Below are positions 1 through 12,470 of a stretch of 64,000 nucleotides of DNA, in pieces. Below the pieces are notes generated by a model, which did no database searches, had not been told where the DNA came from, and worked only from the letters and a program-made list of their open reading frames with translations. The translations under genes were made by a program, and so were the position numbers. The DNA lies in contig JAYGXS010000002.1 in assembly GCA_036362985.1 (NCBI GenBank), positions 15,735,726-15,799,725 on the forward strand, written 5' to 3'. Origin of the DNA: Ligula intestinalis. Taxonomy: Eukaryota; Platyhelminthes; Cestoda; Diphyllobothriidea; Diphyllobothriidae. Each line of letters begins with the position of its first letter. Positions within the stretch are counted from its first letter, which is position 1.

Positions 1-198
1 CCGGTCGCTGTTTGGTCATGCGTGTGGATTTTGGCTTGGAGTGACGGCAGCTGGTGCATTGTTTCATCCCCACGGTAGGGGATGCCGGTAAGCCTGCTCC
101 TTCTTAAAATGATTTTGTCGCAGGGTCGTCTTCGTCTGTAAATCCTAATTTCCGTCACGCCAGCCAAAATCCACACGCAAGGCCAAACAGTGAACGGA
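1..198. repeat. Inverted-repeat arms at the window edge
   Basis: Positions 1-47 and 152-198 are inverted copies containing GCGTGTGGATTTTGGCT. The left arm probably continues outside the window. The right arm leads into the repeat also found at 9985-10183. Confidence 0.75.
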
Positions 199-345
199 CA
201 AAAATCGATCAGCCCAAGGCCAACACGTACATCAGCAACTTTAAACTTACTGATCGATAAAGTCAGCATTCGCTTCGACAAAGGACACCCGGCCTAGCTG
301 TCCGACACGTCAGCAAATCTACAAATTAATCCCAGTGAGCAGAAG
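152..345 (+). repeat. Copy 1 of a 195-bp dispersed repeat with a decayed hammerhead-like fold
   Basis: Matches 9985-10183 along its length. The fold ATTCGCT (268-274), stem II and AGCAAAT (312-318) is present, but GAAA has become GACA and the core differs, so it should be inactive. Confidence 0.75.
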
Positions 346-1560
346 ATGAATTCTAAGTTCACTTTTGGACATTTGTAAGAGATGGATTCACACGTCATGT
401 TCACGGGTTACAGAAGGTAGGCAGACGCGAAACTGGCAGCCACAACGCGTTTCCGTTGGCAAGCATAATAAAACTGCCTTTATGAGGTAGCCAACTCGTA
501 TGCAAGGGGAGGAAAGATGAGGGGAATGTAAGATCCGAGGAGATAAAACGAATGGCTCATAGAGATGGAGGATAGAACTGCAGGCGTGCTCAACAACTCA
601 GCCATAATTTTCAGCTTCCGTTCACCCGACAAGATAATGCGACAATTGGCTTCCTACATAATAGACTAGATTTATTGTCTACTGGTGATGATTAATGCCA
701 AATTTGTTTATGAAAACAAGCCTAACCTGCTGACAGTAAGCAATGATGTATGCTAACAGTCAAACTCAAGAACGGACGGAAGTGCGTATTTAGAATCAGT
801 GTTTGACGAATATTTTGCCAAAGAGTTTGAATAATCAAACGTAAGGAATTCTTTTGCCTCGCAAGCATCAACTCCGGTAAGCCGGCAAGCACTATTCTCA
901 CAGCAACGCTTAGCTTACTGACCAGGGGCATCAAGGACGAGCACCGAAGACATTGGGAAGTGGTCTTGACATTTATATGAACATACTGCTTTCAAAATGG
1001 GGAAAAAGGGCAAACCTTGACAGGGGCATTTTCATTGGGATAAATAACCCAACACTACCTGTGCCTCAAATGACGTTTATTTTACGAGTGACAGCCCTTT
1101 GGTCCAGTGGGCCGACAGAAGGCTTCAAAAAAGAAGCGGAAACGGCTGCAAAACTCACAGACTCAAGCATTTCAGGTCAGCTCTGAACACACCCACCCAT
1201 TCGCTTGGCTGCTGTCAGCGGTCGTAAGGGGATCAGACGGTGAGAGCCTGGGCCGTGTCAGAGCAGCGTATGCCAGATAGTCCTGCAGGGGGCAGGCTTT
1301 TGAACGAGCATCTTTATGTCAGCTAAATGGCAACTTAAGTAGTATGCGTCATTCTTATTATTTTTAAATGCCCTTATAAATTCACATACGCTTAATAGAA
1401 AAGCTGTACAAATATATTCATTCTTGTACGCATATCGTAGCAAGTGATGCCTACATATATAACACTTAAATATAGGGTATACCTCGGCAGTGACAAAGTT
1501 TTATTATGAGATTTTTAAATGGCATGAAGTGTTCATTCATAATAGAGTGTAGGCAGAAGG
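346..1560. other. No feature recognised
   Basis: Only short open frames without motifs, splice context or similarity that I can see. Confidence 0.5.
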
Positions 1561-1664
1561 ACATTACCAACAAAGAAATGGGACACTAGTCAGGTTTTTT
1601 CCGGCTTATTTGCTGTCGCGAACTAGTTATACTCAACTCCAGTGTTTCCGCTGAAATTGCTGCC

Positions 1665-1745
1665 ACACCGAGATTCGAAATCGCGATCTCTCCGGTCAGG
1701 ACGAACGTCCTAGCCATTGAACTACTAGCTCACAGTCTTGCCGGT
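1665..1745 (-). repeat. tRNA-derived SINE head
   Basis: On the minus strand an A box (TAGTTCAATGGCTAGG, 1709-1724) and a B box (GATTTCGAATCTCGG, 1668-1682) are spaced as in a tRNA promoter. The wider region 1560-1910 resembles 48236-48650. Confidence 0.7.
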
Positions 1746-1770
1746 GTTAGATCGGGGATATACATTAACA

Positions 1771-1911
1771 GATACGCGTACACCGATCTGTTAGAGGACA
1801 CACTCGTCCGTCCATTTTGCCACCTCACAGTGGAGGCTCGAGTGAGAGCTCTAATGGCCACATGGACGGACGAGTGCGTCCTCTAACAGATCGGTGTACG
1901 TGTATCTGCTA
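1771..1911. repeat. 141-bp near-perfect hairpin
   Basis: Arms 1771-1822 and 1857-1911 are inverted copies containing GTACACCGATCTGTTAGAGG. The same arm sequence occurs singly at 48236-48290 and 48548-48600, always beside the tRNA-like SINE. Confidence 0.78.
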
Positions 1912-3600
1912 TAATAGAGTGAGAACGGCAATTGATTAATGCTGCCTTTAAAGTATACATCAGGATCCACATTCACTGCAAAATTTCACGAGATCTTTTC
2001 CTCGTAGTCTAAATAATTGTGTGAATTTCCTCAGGCAAAATGCGTACAGCATACAGTTTGGAAACCCAGAATTACGGTATAACAAGCTGCAGGGCTGAAA
2101 ATCCTTCGGTATTTTAGAAACCTTGTCAAAAACGAAAGACACGCTTTCTTCACATATAACCTTTGAGGGTAGCGCTATTTGTTACCAAGAAGAGTACACG
2201 AAAAAATACTTTTCGTGCATGCTTTCTATGAAATATACTCGAAATTAAATTTAAAAGGATACTGAAAATCAGTGAAAAAAAATACAGGCTACCTAGTCCG
2301 CAATTTTTCCCAGTGCAATTTTCGCAGGTAACCAGAAGGAGGCTGGTTCAAAAGCCGGCATCCTCACCTGACTAAAATATCTCGAGGTTACACTGGTACG
2401 CTAATCAGTATTGGACAACTAATTGAGCATTTTTTAACGCATCGAAAACACAGCAGCATTATGGTGCCAAGTTTTGTCATCAGAAGAATTTTACGCCGAT
2501 TTAAGCGGGTTTTTGTGGAGTCGAACGAAACCGGCGCGCACCTGTTTGATCCAGCGTGGTTTATTGAACCCCTACCCTGCTGGTTCCGCAGAAGATCCGA
2601 AGTGGAAGGTGCCAGCCAGACCAAGAACTGGGTGCATATCCCCGACCACAAAGCACGAGGCTGTCATCGTTGGTTTTGATAAACTAGTTCTCACGCGCAA
2701 TTGCAATTGCGCTCGTCAGAAGTACATAGTCATTGGCGTAGGCCATATCCATAATGTCCGTACTAAAACCAGAGCAGTCTGGCGGCCCTCGCTGGCTCGC
2801 TTGCCGAACAGTACAGATTACAGAGGACGCAGCCGGAATTGACATCAAAGGTGTCACCTTTCTCTCTCCCATTTAAGTTTCATCTCCCATGAAAGCCGAA
2901 ACCTGAATGCAGCCGAGGCCGCAGGCCGTCAGGCAGCATAAACTACCACGGACAATCCACAAGCACAGCAGCAGAGGAAAACTCTATGAAACAGCCAAAA
3001 GTATGCAGTGCCTGCGACCACAGTGACGAGTTCAACGATGGGTTTAATGCTGATCCAGATCGCCCCCATATAATGGCTACTGTTCGCGCTTAGGCGTACA
3101 GACGAAAATGACCGCAGAGCATCTGCAGAAACAAGAAGAAACTGAATTTTGAAAATGTAGGATAGGACAGCGAATAGAAACCTCTCGAACCTGTGCTCCC
3201 CGCCCCCCTTCGGGTAATACAGATGCCGTTTTGGAAATTCCAGGCAACGTTAATGATGCCGAGTTATAGCCTCAACCTACGACACACACTCAACTCCCAC
3301 CCTGACCATAAGCAAAAACCCAACTTCAACACTAACGCTTCTTTGCCTGGAAATTAACACAAGGCTGTGGAATAGGAAAGCTCCTATTTTTGTGTCTTGC
3401 CAAAACTTTAAATAACAGTGATATTATTATGTAGAAAGACTAGGGCTGAGACATACCGCTATTGACGGCATAACAGTTTTGGAGTAGTGATCAGGAGCCA
3501 TTCAGCTAAGAGTTGCATTCTCGGACTACAGATAGGAAAACTCGACGAGTAAAGAATAGCTGCAGACAGCAAGAATCAGTAGTTGCTGGTTCACGCTGCC
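1912..3600. other. No gene recognised
   Basis: Overlapping open frames on both strands at 2388-2872 have no domain and no splice context; they look like chance frames in a GC-richer patch. Confidence 0.45.
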
Positions 3601-3627
3601 TATATCGTGGATAAATAAAACTATTTC

Positions 3628-5650
3628 CGATATGGAAAAGCGACAGTTAAATTAAAATGACAATTTTGGCAAAATTGTGCTCAACTACATATAAGAAATG
3701 GTTAAAATAACACCCGTTTTCAGTGACTTCCCGTAAGACCGCATGATTATATATCAACATGGAATATGGGTAAATAACTAAAAATAGGGATCAGATGTTC
3801 GTTTAGCGTACGTCATAAAGCTACCAGAAGTTGCTATGCAGTACACAGTGACCCTAGCGAAGACGGCTGTAATATTCCTCCGCACATAATATCACCTCTA
3901 CGGATATGGAAAAGAAACAGCGAATCAAATTAAAACACTTCAATTATGGAAAAAAATTTTTCAACTAAAATATAAATTGAAACATTCTTTTCCCCGAAGA
4001 AACTTGAAGAAGGTCAAGATCAAAAGCTACCTGAATTTTTTGACGTAATACAACTTCGTGACCTCTTATTAAACTGCAAACGGTTACTGCCCATTAATAA
4101 GATAAAGTAACTGTCTAATTAAGTATCCAACTAAAAGGATGAAACTTGGTAAGTAAATAGAGTAGGTGCATTGTGAGGGGGGTAGAGGAGGTAGTTATCA
4201 CGAAGCGCCAAGTGGACACTGGTCATACAGTTGACCAAATGACTGAATTATAGGTCGTACTTCAGGTGACGACCGGGCGCCGGCTACGATTTGCGGAGGC
4301 TGCGGCAATGCGGAGAAGGAAACCGGAACTCTGTAAGTAGCTGGATCACGTGATCAACCTCACATTACCGTGGTAGCGGTCGATAAAGCTATTCCCCCCC
4401 ACGCTCCCTCTTATGACCGGCTGTTGCGCTGCCCTTAACCACCCCCCCCCCTTTAATCACACTTGACAGGCACTTACCGCAATATGAACGGCCTGGATGT
4501 GATAACGACCTGCCCCTCTCCTCTACGCACTCAACATCTAGGACTAATAACAGCAATTTCCGCTGCTACACTAAAGTTGAGCTACCACCACCTGATGATA
4601 TCCAACGAGACAGAAAAGGCCTTTGTGAGTGTGCTCGCCGTTTGTCGGTAAATACCATTGTTACTAAAAGTTAGCGAGTAACATACATAATTGGGGTTCC
4701 AATTAGCTCGCAAAACGAACAATCAAAAACAGGGTGAGTGCATCCTGAAACAGATCGGTGTAAAATAACCCATTACTACACCTACTCTATTTACCTATCA
4801 AGTTGCACCCTTCTAGGTCGATGCTTGATTGGACAGTTACTTTATCGTATTAAGAGGCAGTGGCCGTTTGCAGTTGAATAAGAGGTCACGAAGTTGTACG
4901 ACGTCAATAAATTCTGCTACTCTCGTGACTTTTGTTTTGTTAAAGTCTTCGTTGGTAACGATAGTGTCTTACAACGCAAACATCCGTTTTCAGTAACTGC
5001 CCGTCAGACCGCCTGATTTTATATTGACTTGGAATAGGCGTGGATGACTCAAAATAGAGGTGGGAAGTTCGTTTTTTGTAGGCCACCAGAAGTCGCAATA
5101 CAGTACGCTGTGACCACAGCGAAGACGGCCGTACTGATCGGTTCGCTTTCCTGCACATAAAACAACCAGCCCATAAATTGCCGTTGCTGTGGATCCACAT
5201 AAACAATCACAGAACCGTGGACAGAACTGCCTCTATTTTTTAGGTGCCATCGGGGTAAGTAAGGGGGTTAACTGACAATTTATCAAAAATTTATATGTCG
5301 AACTGCCTTCCAAATAAAAAACAAACTTAGCTAGCAAAATCCTCCCCTAATCGAATAAATACGCTTCATGGCGACCATCGTAGTGATCATAGTGAAGACG
5401 GCCGTACTAATCGGCTCGCTCTCCTGTACATAAAACAACTAGCCCATTGACTTCAGTTGACGTGGATCAATATAAACAATCACAGAACCGTGGGCAGGAT
5501 TGCTCCTATTTTTAGTTACCATCCACTTGCTGCATCATTGAAAAGGTTATCTGACAATTTATGTTTCCAATTCTCTTCCGAATAAAGCAAACGTTGCTGA
5601 AAAATGTCCTTCCCCGCATCGAATTAATACCTTTCGGCCTGACAGTGCAC
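3628..5650. repeat. Nested repeat block: tandem units around a foldback
   Basis: A foldback with arms 4015-4175 and 4775-4925 sits between direct repeats. Units at 3713-3910 and 4983-5160 match, and 5108-5375 and 5386-5650 are adjacent units of about 270 bp sharing GAAGACGGCCGTACT and ATAAACAATCACAGAACCG. A further direct repeat, GATATGGAAAAG, occurs at 3631 and 3902. Confidence 0.75.
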
Positions 5651-7505
5651 CAAAGTCATTATTCAGAAACAAATACGATACAAGCGGCAGAACTACAGCA
5701 CACATCTAGGCGGCTTTCCGGCGGAATAGCCAATTCCCTTAAGATCTCAATGACGACAACGATCACACTTAGAAGTTACAAGTTACACCAGCTGCGCGCA
5801 GCGAACAGACACTTACACGCCAACTTGCTACCTGGCCGACAAATTTTATCGAGGCGTGGGAGATGCTTAGTCAATGACTGTGGATGAGCATTCAGTCATT
5901 TTTTGTAGAGCGTGTCAAAGTTGACACACAACTATGTTCAGGTTAAAAGACACACGGCGGTTCGACCAGCGCCCTCTACGATGTCCGCCACAAGCTTCAG
6001 CAAGCTTAAGGCAGACGCGGTGACCACAGGTGGATTATGGTAAAGGAAGGTTCGCCGAATCTACCCCACCATCTGACCACCCCAAAACCTGAACCCGGTG
6101 TCAAGACAAAAGTCATGAAGGCCGGAGATGGGGGAGGGCGCGGGCGTAAAACACTCCAACACGCACCACAACAACACCACCTTGCCAGGTAGGCTCCCGC
6201 GTGTGCAGGAGCGCCATTAAGGCCACATGCAGAAGAAGCCCTTGGCAGACTGACTTTCAGCTCGCAGTTTGCCACTCCACTCAACAAAAAGACTGCGGTG
6301 GCCAAGTTATCCAGTCAGTTGGCAACCCTCTAAGCCATGGCTTTCAGCGCACTGCGATAGTTTCAAGTGCATCAGATTGTTTTTAGTGAGGAAAAAAATG
6401 CACCTCACTCTTTCCTTCAGCGCCAGCAGCCTACCTTATCGGTCGGCTGAGGTGGGATGGGCGCAGTGCTAACGCACACGGTACTCATCCTGGACATAAC
6501 GTTGACAAAAGGAAGAAATATACAACGGACACTGAGTAAGTGGAGTAGCAGTTGACAGGAACTGTCGCTTGTTTGGGCCAACTGTTTGAGAAGAGAAGCA
6601 AAGCGTAAAATTACTCCATTAATTAGGACTATAGATACGCCTACATTGAGGAGTGATTGTTTAAAGCTCGAGTTCAGAAATACAAGGCTGGTCGGAAAAC
6701 AAAAACAGGCATACTAGTCATAAATTTAGTCGAGAGGTTTGCAGAAGCTTGCAGCGGCAATAACACAAGCGTAGACGAGTCCGTCATTGAGATACCGATG
6801 GTAGCGTGAGTCTACTGGCTGATCTAGGAAGCTTAGGCCCTATTAATAATTTTCGCTGCCTGACCTAAGCTACATTAAATCAGTTGGTCAAGGTAAGCAC
6901 TAACGACGGGGGGGGGAAGATTTAACTCCGGTTGGCAAAACTGTTCTACTGAATTAAATAAGAGGCTAGCAATTCAACAATAACGACTATGTGCTGACGG
7001 ATCAGACAAGCTTGGATAAATCTGCAATTAAAGGCGGGGTATACGACAGGAAGATAGTATGCGAGGATAATGAGGACCGATGGAGGGAGGCTAGGGTCGA
7101 ACGAGGGTAAGAATCCAAGCAATAAAGAAAACACAAGCCAACGTTGGCTCAACTGCTTAATACAGCCCAAGCAACCGAATCAGGCGGTTCTAGCAGCGGA
7201 TCCAAAAGCGACACACACCAGTTACTGAGTTAATTTACGATGAAGCGGAAATGACAACATCAGGCGCCTAATCTCGAGCTCCAGCACAAACGGCCGGCGA
7301 CTTAAAACTGGCAAGTATTCACCAGAAAATCAGTTTCTCCTGCAACTGCCATTGTTTCTTTTAAGCGCCCAAACATACGGGTCTGTACTAAGTCACTGGC
7401 GCAGCAACGGCCTGGCAGATCCCCAGGGTACACACAACACTCAGCACATACCAATCCTTATTCACACAAAGGCGAGGAAAATTAATTCATCCCAGGCATG
7501 CATAC

Positions 7506-7506
<1 letters not shown>

Positions 7507-7545
<39 letters not shown>

Positions 7546-7549
7546 CCCC
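7507..7549 (+). repeat. Poly-C tract
   Basis: 36 C in a row, one T, then six C. Length is likely unreliable in assembly. Confidence 0.95.
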
Positions 7550-8404
7550 GTCCTGGAGATGGCTAGCGAAGTGGTTCACGGACATAGCGTCAAAGAACGG
7601 CCACAGCTGCACAAACGTGCCTCACAATGGCAGACAGCACAGGATCGATGACAGCGCTAACAAAACAAGGCATAGTACGGATAATTAGAAGAGTTGGCAA
7701 AAGTAGCTTATTTAGCTCCACTCATTTACCCCTAATCCCGACATTTTGTCCTGCAAAAACAGTGGTTATAGGGTTTTGTGGGGTGGGAAAGCAGGATAAG
7801 CAGAGAAAGTCATTTTAAGAAGTAAATGTAAAGTGAAAAATGCATTCAAAGCTGCTTCCCGCGGCCGCTGGATGCAGGTTGTTCCACGCGTAAATTGAAG
7901 GTGTGCGCGGCGCTTTGCGCCGCGGACTATACTAATCTGACTCAAGAACGGTAAGTTAGACCACAGGTAAGTTGGAGTAGACGACCTCCTAACCACCATT
8001 TCAATTTTTTGGGCAATTCCAGAAACCTGCAGTTTGATAATCGGGTTTTCCCGCAATAAGTTAAACGATAAAACAGATTAGAAAATTTTTCCGATATAAA
8101 TCAACAACACTTATAAATACAGAAAAATAAAAATGCATTTAGCATTTAGTAAAGTATTTTTCACTGCCCATCCTACATTCCCGCCCATAAAACCCTATAA
8201 CCACCGTTTTCTTAGTGAAATATGCATGATGTAGGGATTAATGAGTTGGGCTACATAAGCTACTGTTGCCGAAGACTTAAACATAATCACAAGGCAATTA
8301 TGGGAATTTCAGAATTAATGAGGATTTGTAGTTAGCAAAATCTGCAAAACATTTTTTTTCCGAAAGAGCCCGGCACCAGTACAGTAAATGGACATGCAGC
8401 AGTT

Positions 8405-8535
8405 CGAACATCGTCCATTTCTACCGCGTGCTCCACACCAAGGTGGTGCAGGAAGAGTGAAGTTCGCATGAATTATTTTTCAGTGATAGTAGACTTGCGC
8501 AGCATTTACCTCTCTTCTCCTTCACCCACCTAGAT
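8405..8535 (+). repeat. Dispersed repeat (partner at 27785-27905)
   Basis: Both copies share ACAAGGTGGTGCAGG-type sequence and ATAGTAGACTTGCGC, then a pyrimidine tract. No coding or tRNA-like content. Confidence 0.65.
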
Positions 8536-9984
8536 CTTGTAAGGAGTTTAGCCTGACCAAATGCTAGCAACATTGTAGGCTCGCCTGAGGCGTCGTGCCT
8601 GCCACAATGTCTTCGCTCTGACCACCTTCACGCGATGACCTTAAAGGCTGTACCGCAGGCACGCATGCGCATCAAGGCACGTGCCCCAACTGGTCGTAGT
8701 CTCTCGAGGGTCCACTTAGGCGTGTCACGGCAAGTGACCTTATTCCGACGCGCCCAATGAGGCCACTGCCACCTCTCAGGCAATGAGTTGCAACACGGAC
8801 TGCGAGGACACCACAAATCTGCTTCCCGATGGTCGGGCTTGCTCCGAGACGGGCATTCTGCGCGCTGGAGATCAACCAGCGGCAACAGCCACCCTAGACA
8901 GTGTAATTAGATGGTGGCACCACTCAATTCCACCGTTATAAATGGTACGGTGTCAAGAAGACCGGAGATGAGGTCGGGCGCAGGTGGCTGGCGCGGCCGA
9001 AGCCGCTCGCTTTTGCGTGCCACCAAACAAAGCGAGATGGCCACAGTTAGAGGACAAAAGTGAACAGTTGGCTATTGAACAGATAGCAGCAGGTACAAGC
9101 TTCTCTAAATTTCTATTCGAAGGAAGGCAAAAAAGTTAGCACGAGGCCGTACTTCTTTGTGGTATCGCTTTTATGAACTACCGTCTCGAAGCAACTGCCA
9201 AATACGTTCACTGATGTTTGAACAACGTTAACAGTAATTGGGAATGCGTTCATCAAAGTTTGACTGACTGTTTTGCTTCTCTTAATGGGCCTTATAGTCC
9301 GGTGCGCTATAAATAAGAAAAAATGTTCGAAACTAAACTCTTTATCGTCAGTGCGCCTTGTAATGCAGAAAATACGCTAGGCTGTAAACGGTTGTCGAGA
9401 CCAATAACAGAAAAATCTAAAGCATTTTTTTGCAGGTACACATTTATTGCAAGGTCATTTTTCAACGCGGCGAATATTAATAATAATGTCACCTTTAAAC
9501 TTCGGAAGGAAAAGAAGGGACGGGAATTAACAGAAATAAAACGGTTAATTAAATGTGGGCATGCGATTATTAGGACAGTTGGCGGGATTAGCTACCTGGT
9601 CTAACTGCTTACATAGCTCGAATTTCTCCCGCCTTATACAGGCTGCTTCCAGGTAGCGCAAGGTCCGATTTGTTTGTGCTCGGACAAGAACTCAGAAAAA
9701 ATGTTTTGAGGTGAACAGAGTGATCACTGTCTAGCAGAAATTTTGTAAAAGATGACCGTGGCACTTTGATTTCTGGTATAAAAAACCAATAAGACAAATG
9801 TTCAGTGACATTTCCTCTCTAAGTTTAGAAGCGACATTATTATGGACTACTCGCTGCGTTGAAAAACGACCTTGCTGTTATTGATTTTGTGACAATTCAA
9901 AATGCTGTTCGAATTCGAAAACTTCAGAATTCCGGGATATGAATTATGATTCATCTTCTTCTCACCGGAACAGACCATCAAGTT

Positions 9985-10183
9985 CCGTCACGCCAAGCCA
10001 AAATTCACATGCGAGGCCACGCTGCGGAGAAAAATCGATCAGCTCAAGGCCAATACTTACAGCCGCAACTTTAAACTGCTGATCGATAAAAGTCAGTATT
10101 CGCTTTGACAAAGGACAGCAGGCCCAGCTGTCCGAAACGTCAGCAAATCTTGAAATTTATTCCGATGAGCACAAGATAAATTA
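9985..10183 (+). repeat. Copy 2 of the same 195-bp dispersed repeat
   Basis: Begins CCGTCACGCCAAGCC and ends near GAGCACAAGATAAATT. It carries the well-formed hammerhead-like fold at 10098-10148. Confidence 0.78.
10098..10148 (+). ncRNA. Hammerhead-ribozyme-like fold with a U-A core pair
   Basis: Stem I is ATTCGCT (10098-10104) with AGCAAAT (10142-10148), six of seven pairs. The core TTGACAA (10105-10111) follows. Stem II is GGACAGC (10113-10119) with GCTGTCC (10127-10133), a perfect 7-bp helix with a 7-nt loop. Then come GAAAC and the putative cleavage triplet GTC (10139-10141). Relative to CTGAYGA, C3 is T and G8 is A; these two bases pair in the hammerhead core, so the change is compensatory. 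The AC/GT stem III has no loop and could form only between two molecules or copies. Activity is not shown. Confidence 0.55.
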
Positions 10184-11064
10184 TAATCAAAATGCTGTGT
10201 TCTCCACTTGTTATCTTATCATGCAAAGAGACGAAGCAGTTGACAAACTCCCCCGAAATTTACTTAAATAAATAAACCTGATGTTTTTACTTGCTTTAAA
10301 CAGGAAAATCTCCAACTACTGCCTCCAAGACGATTGACCAAACACTTTGTGCACAAGTTACTTTTCGACTGCGACAATCGCCGTCTTCAGTAGTAGTCAA
10401 TCCCAACCGCCTGGGCGGGGTTTGAGGCGAAAACTCCACGAAAGCAACAACACGAAGGCAGAGAAGGCTTTTGTGGCGAAACCCAGGATTTACTGCTGGC
10501 GAGGAAACGCGGAAACAAGCATCGCCACGCGCACATCCGAACTGCATCATATATTTAGAAAAAAACAATGTGCGGCGCAAAACAGAGAGAGTCACAGATA
10601 CTCACAATGGAGGCAGTAACACAGGCACAAAGATGGAAGCCAGGAGAGCAGATAAGGGCAAGTTAACACGGTACGTGTTAAGGTAGAAGTTTCGTTTTCA
10701 TGTCTTCGTCACGTGTACGTTCCGCGAGTTTTCCGTATATTTTGTTCTTCAGAAAAAAAAACTAGTTCCGTGTTTGTGCAGTGACAGAAGAGGTAAGAGG
10801 GAACAGAAGTCACAAAAAGTAAAGCCGGTTTTGAGCGAGGCGCTTTAAACTTAGATGAACAGAGCACGCAGGAGCTTGCTCAGAAGCAGCACCAACAGTA
10901 ATAAAAGTATAAATGAAAAACAAGAAAAAAGTCACAAGTGGGAGAGAGACACGAGGGTGACGTACAAATGTGGAAAGGGTATGCGTGTGCGCTCCAAGGG
11001 CAAGATGTGATCATCATAGAGAAATAAAAGTTGCAAAATGCATGAAAGGGGGGAGGGAGAGAAG
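10184..11064 (-). other. Probable 3' untranslated and downstream region of the terminal exon
   Basis: Immediately downstream (minus strand) of the TAA at 11065-11067. It is purine-rich on the plus strand and has no motif-bearing open frame. No canonical polyadenylation hexamer was found on the minus strand; an AATATA variant sits near 10737. The role as 3' UTR is inference. Confidence 0.35.
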
Positions 11065-12047
11065 TTAGAATCGCGTTATAATGCGGTCCACGGCAAAATT
11101 AGGTTTCGGAGGAGACGGTGGAAGGGATTTTAGCTGACGCTTGTCGTTTGCTGTCGGTCTTGTCACCACCCCATGGCCGAATTCTGTCTCAGCCCCCTCC
11201 ATGAAGGACCGCAGCGCGATGGGCGAGACCGTGGATGAGGTGGTACTCACGCTACTACCACTCACGCCATCGCAGCTGTCCGGGTTAGGAGTCCGCGCAC
11301 GCTGTTCGACGACCTTGAGGGGCAGAGGGCTTGGCCGACGCGGACCCTTCTTAGCAGAAGGCACCGGAAGCGATTCACGAGCATCACCAACAGCCGTGAC
11401 CCCTTGGTGACTACTAGACATCTGGAAGAGATTAGGTTCGCTAGAGTTACTGCCCGAGTTCCACAGAAGGTGGGCATTCCGTGACTTGGAATGCGCAGCC
11501 TGCCGCCGTATCATTTTCTGCACTGCAAGGAGTTGGGAGTCAAGAGCTTTCTCATCGACTGACGCAACGCTAGATCTTGCGCTTTCGTCCTGTCCAGGCT
11601 GCTCCCCTCGCTCAACGGTTGCGCCAGCGTCTTCCCCGCTTTCCCCTTCCGGCTGGTTTCGATTCGAAGAAGGGGAGGGAGAGCGTGGTAGGGGTTTCTG
11701 TATCATGCTGGGCTTTGGCGTCAGAAGATTGACGCCTTGATGGGAGGAGGATCGAGAGGTGGTGGATGTAGTGGAGGAGTCACTTAGCTCAGCGTCCGAG
11801 TCCATGGCGAGACTGAGGATGGACTGAGCACACCATGACAGCTGGCCGGAGCTGCCAAAGAAGGGCGACTGAGAACCGGAGGGTGAGGCACGCTGTCGAT
11901 AGCAAAGAGGCACAGAGGATGAGTGCAGATAGCTGCGGCCAGATGAGGAAGAAGAGCGACGGCCGGGGCTGAAGAGCGGTGCTGATCGGTTGCTCACCAT
12001 GGGACCTGCTGATCTCCTGCCCATCGCGTCAGAAGCAGGATAGTTGC
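11065..12047 (-). CDS. PIP5K: Ser-rich terminal exon, probable C-terminal tail of PIP5K
   Basis: This open stretch of 326 codons ends in TAA (DRIITRF then stop) and has the bias of real coding sequence: frequent Ser, Pro and Arg, clusters such as S-S-S-S-S, and one likely helix near the middle (D-S-Q-L-L-A-V-Q-K-M-I-R-R-Q). No catalytic domain is visible. Two acceptors lie at its start: cctacccag, giving an upper end at 12052, and the overlapping tgcag, giving 12047. Only the second accepts the one base carried from the exon at 39843-39930. Type I PIP kinases have long, poorly conserved C-terminal tails, so the assignment rests on strand, order and phase rather than homology. It could belong to another minus-strand gene. 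A transcript spanning 12047 and 39843 would prove it. I see no clear AATAAA downstream on the minus strand. Confidence 0.62.
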
Positions 12048-12163
12048 CTGCACTGGGTAGGACACTAATGCGCACGGAGTGAGTGTTGGCAGGATAAAAG
12101 AGACCTCTACGAGGCCAAGCTAAAGACAGTTACGAGGTGGCCAAAGAAGCATGGGTGGCAGAA

Positions 12164-12222
12164 GTAGCAGCAGCAGCAGCATCAATAGCAACAGCAGCAG
12201 CAGCAGCAATAACAACAATAGC
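12164..12222 (+). repeat. CAG/CAA trinucleotide tract beside the terminal exon
   Basis: AGCAGCAGCAGC and AACAACAATAGC type repeats about 110 bp upstream (gene sense) of the exon at 11065-12047. Confidence 0.9.
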
Positions 12223-12372
12223 AGCGGTAAGATAGCGAGATCAGCAAATGCCATGTCAGGTGTACGAAAAAAATCGGGATTTACGGCAGCACAGTGTGTG
12301 TGTGGGTGAGTCAGCGATGGTTAGATCACACAGGCGCGTATTTAAGGTGGCAAAAACGAGATGAGGCGTGTT

Positions 12373-12437
12373 GGGGGGGGGGGGGGGGGAGGAAGGATAA
12401 AAAAAAAAAGGGGGGGGATGGGGAGGGACGATGAATA

Positions 12438-12467
<30 letters not shown>
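12373..12467 (+). repeat. Two poly-G tracts with A-rich spacer
   Basis: 17 G at 12373-12389 and 30 G at 12438-12467. In the minus-strand gene these are C runs in the intron, downstream of its long CAG/CAA-type tract in genomic order. Confidence 0.95.

Positions 12468-12470
<3 letters not shown>

Larger units (their letters stand above)
5651..9984. other. No gene recognised; one poly-C tract and a dispersed repeat copy
   Basis: Contains the homopolymer at 7507-7549 and one copy of a dispersed repeat (8405-8535). The remaining open frames are short and motif-free. Confidence 0.45.

Noticed and set aside
7352..7651. Poly-Pro open frame
   Set aside because: It is the translation of a poly-C tract with no coding signal on either side.
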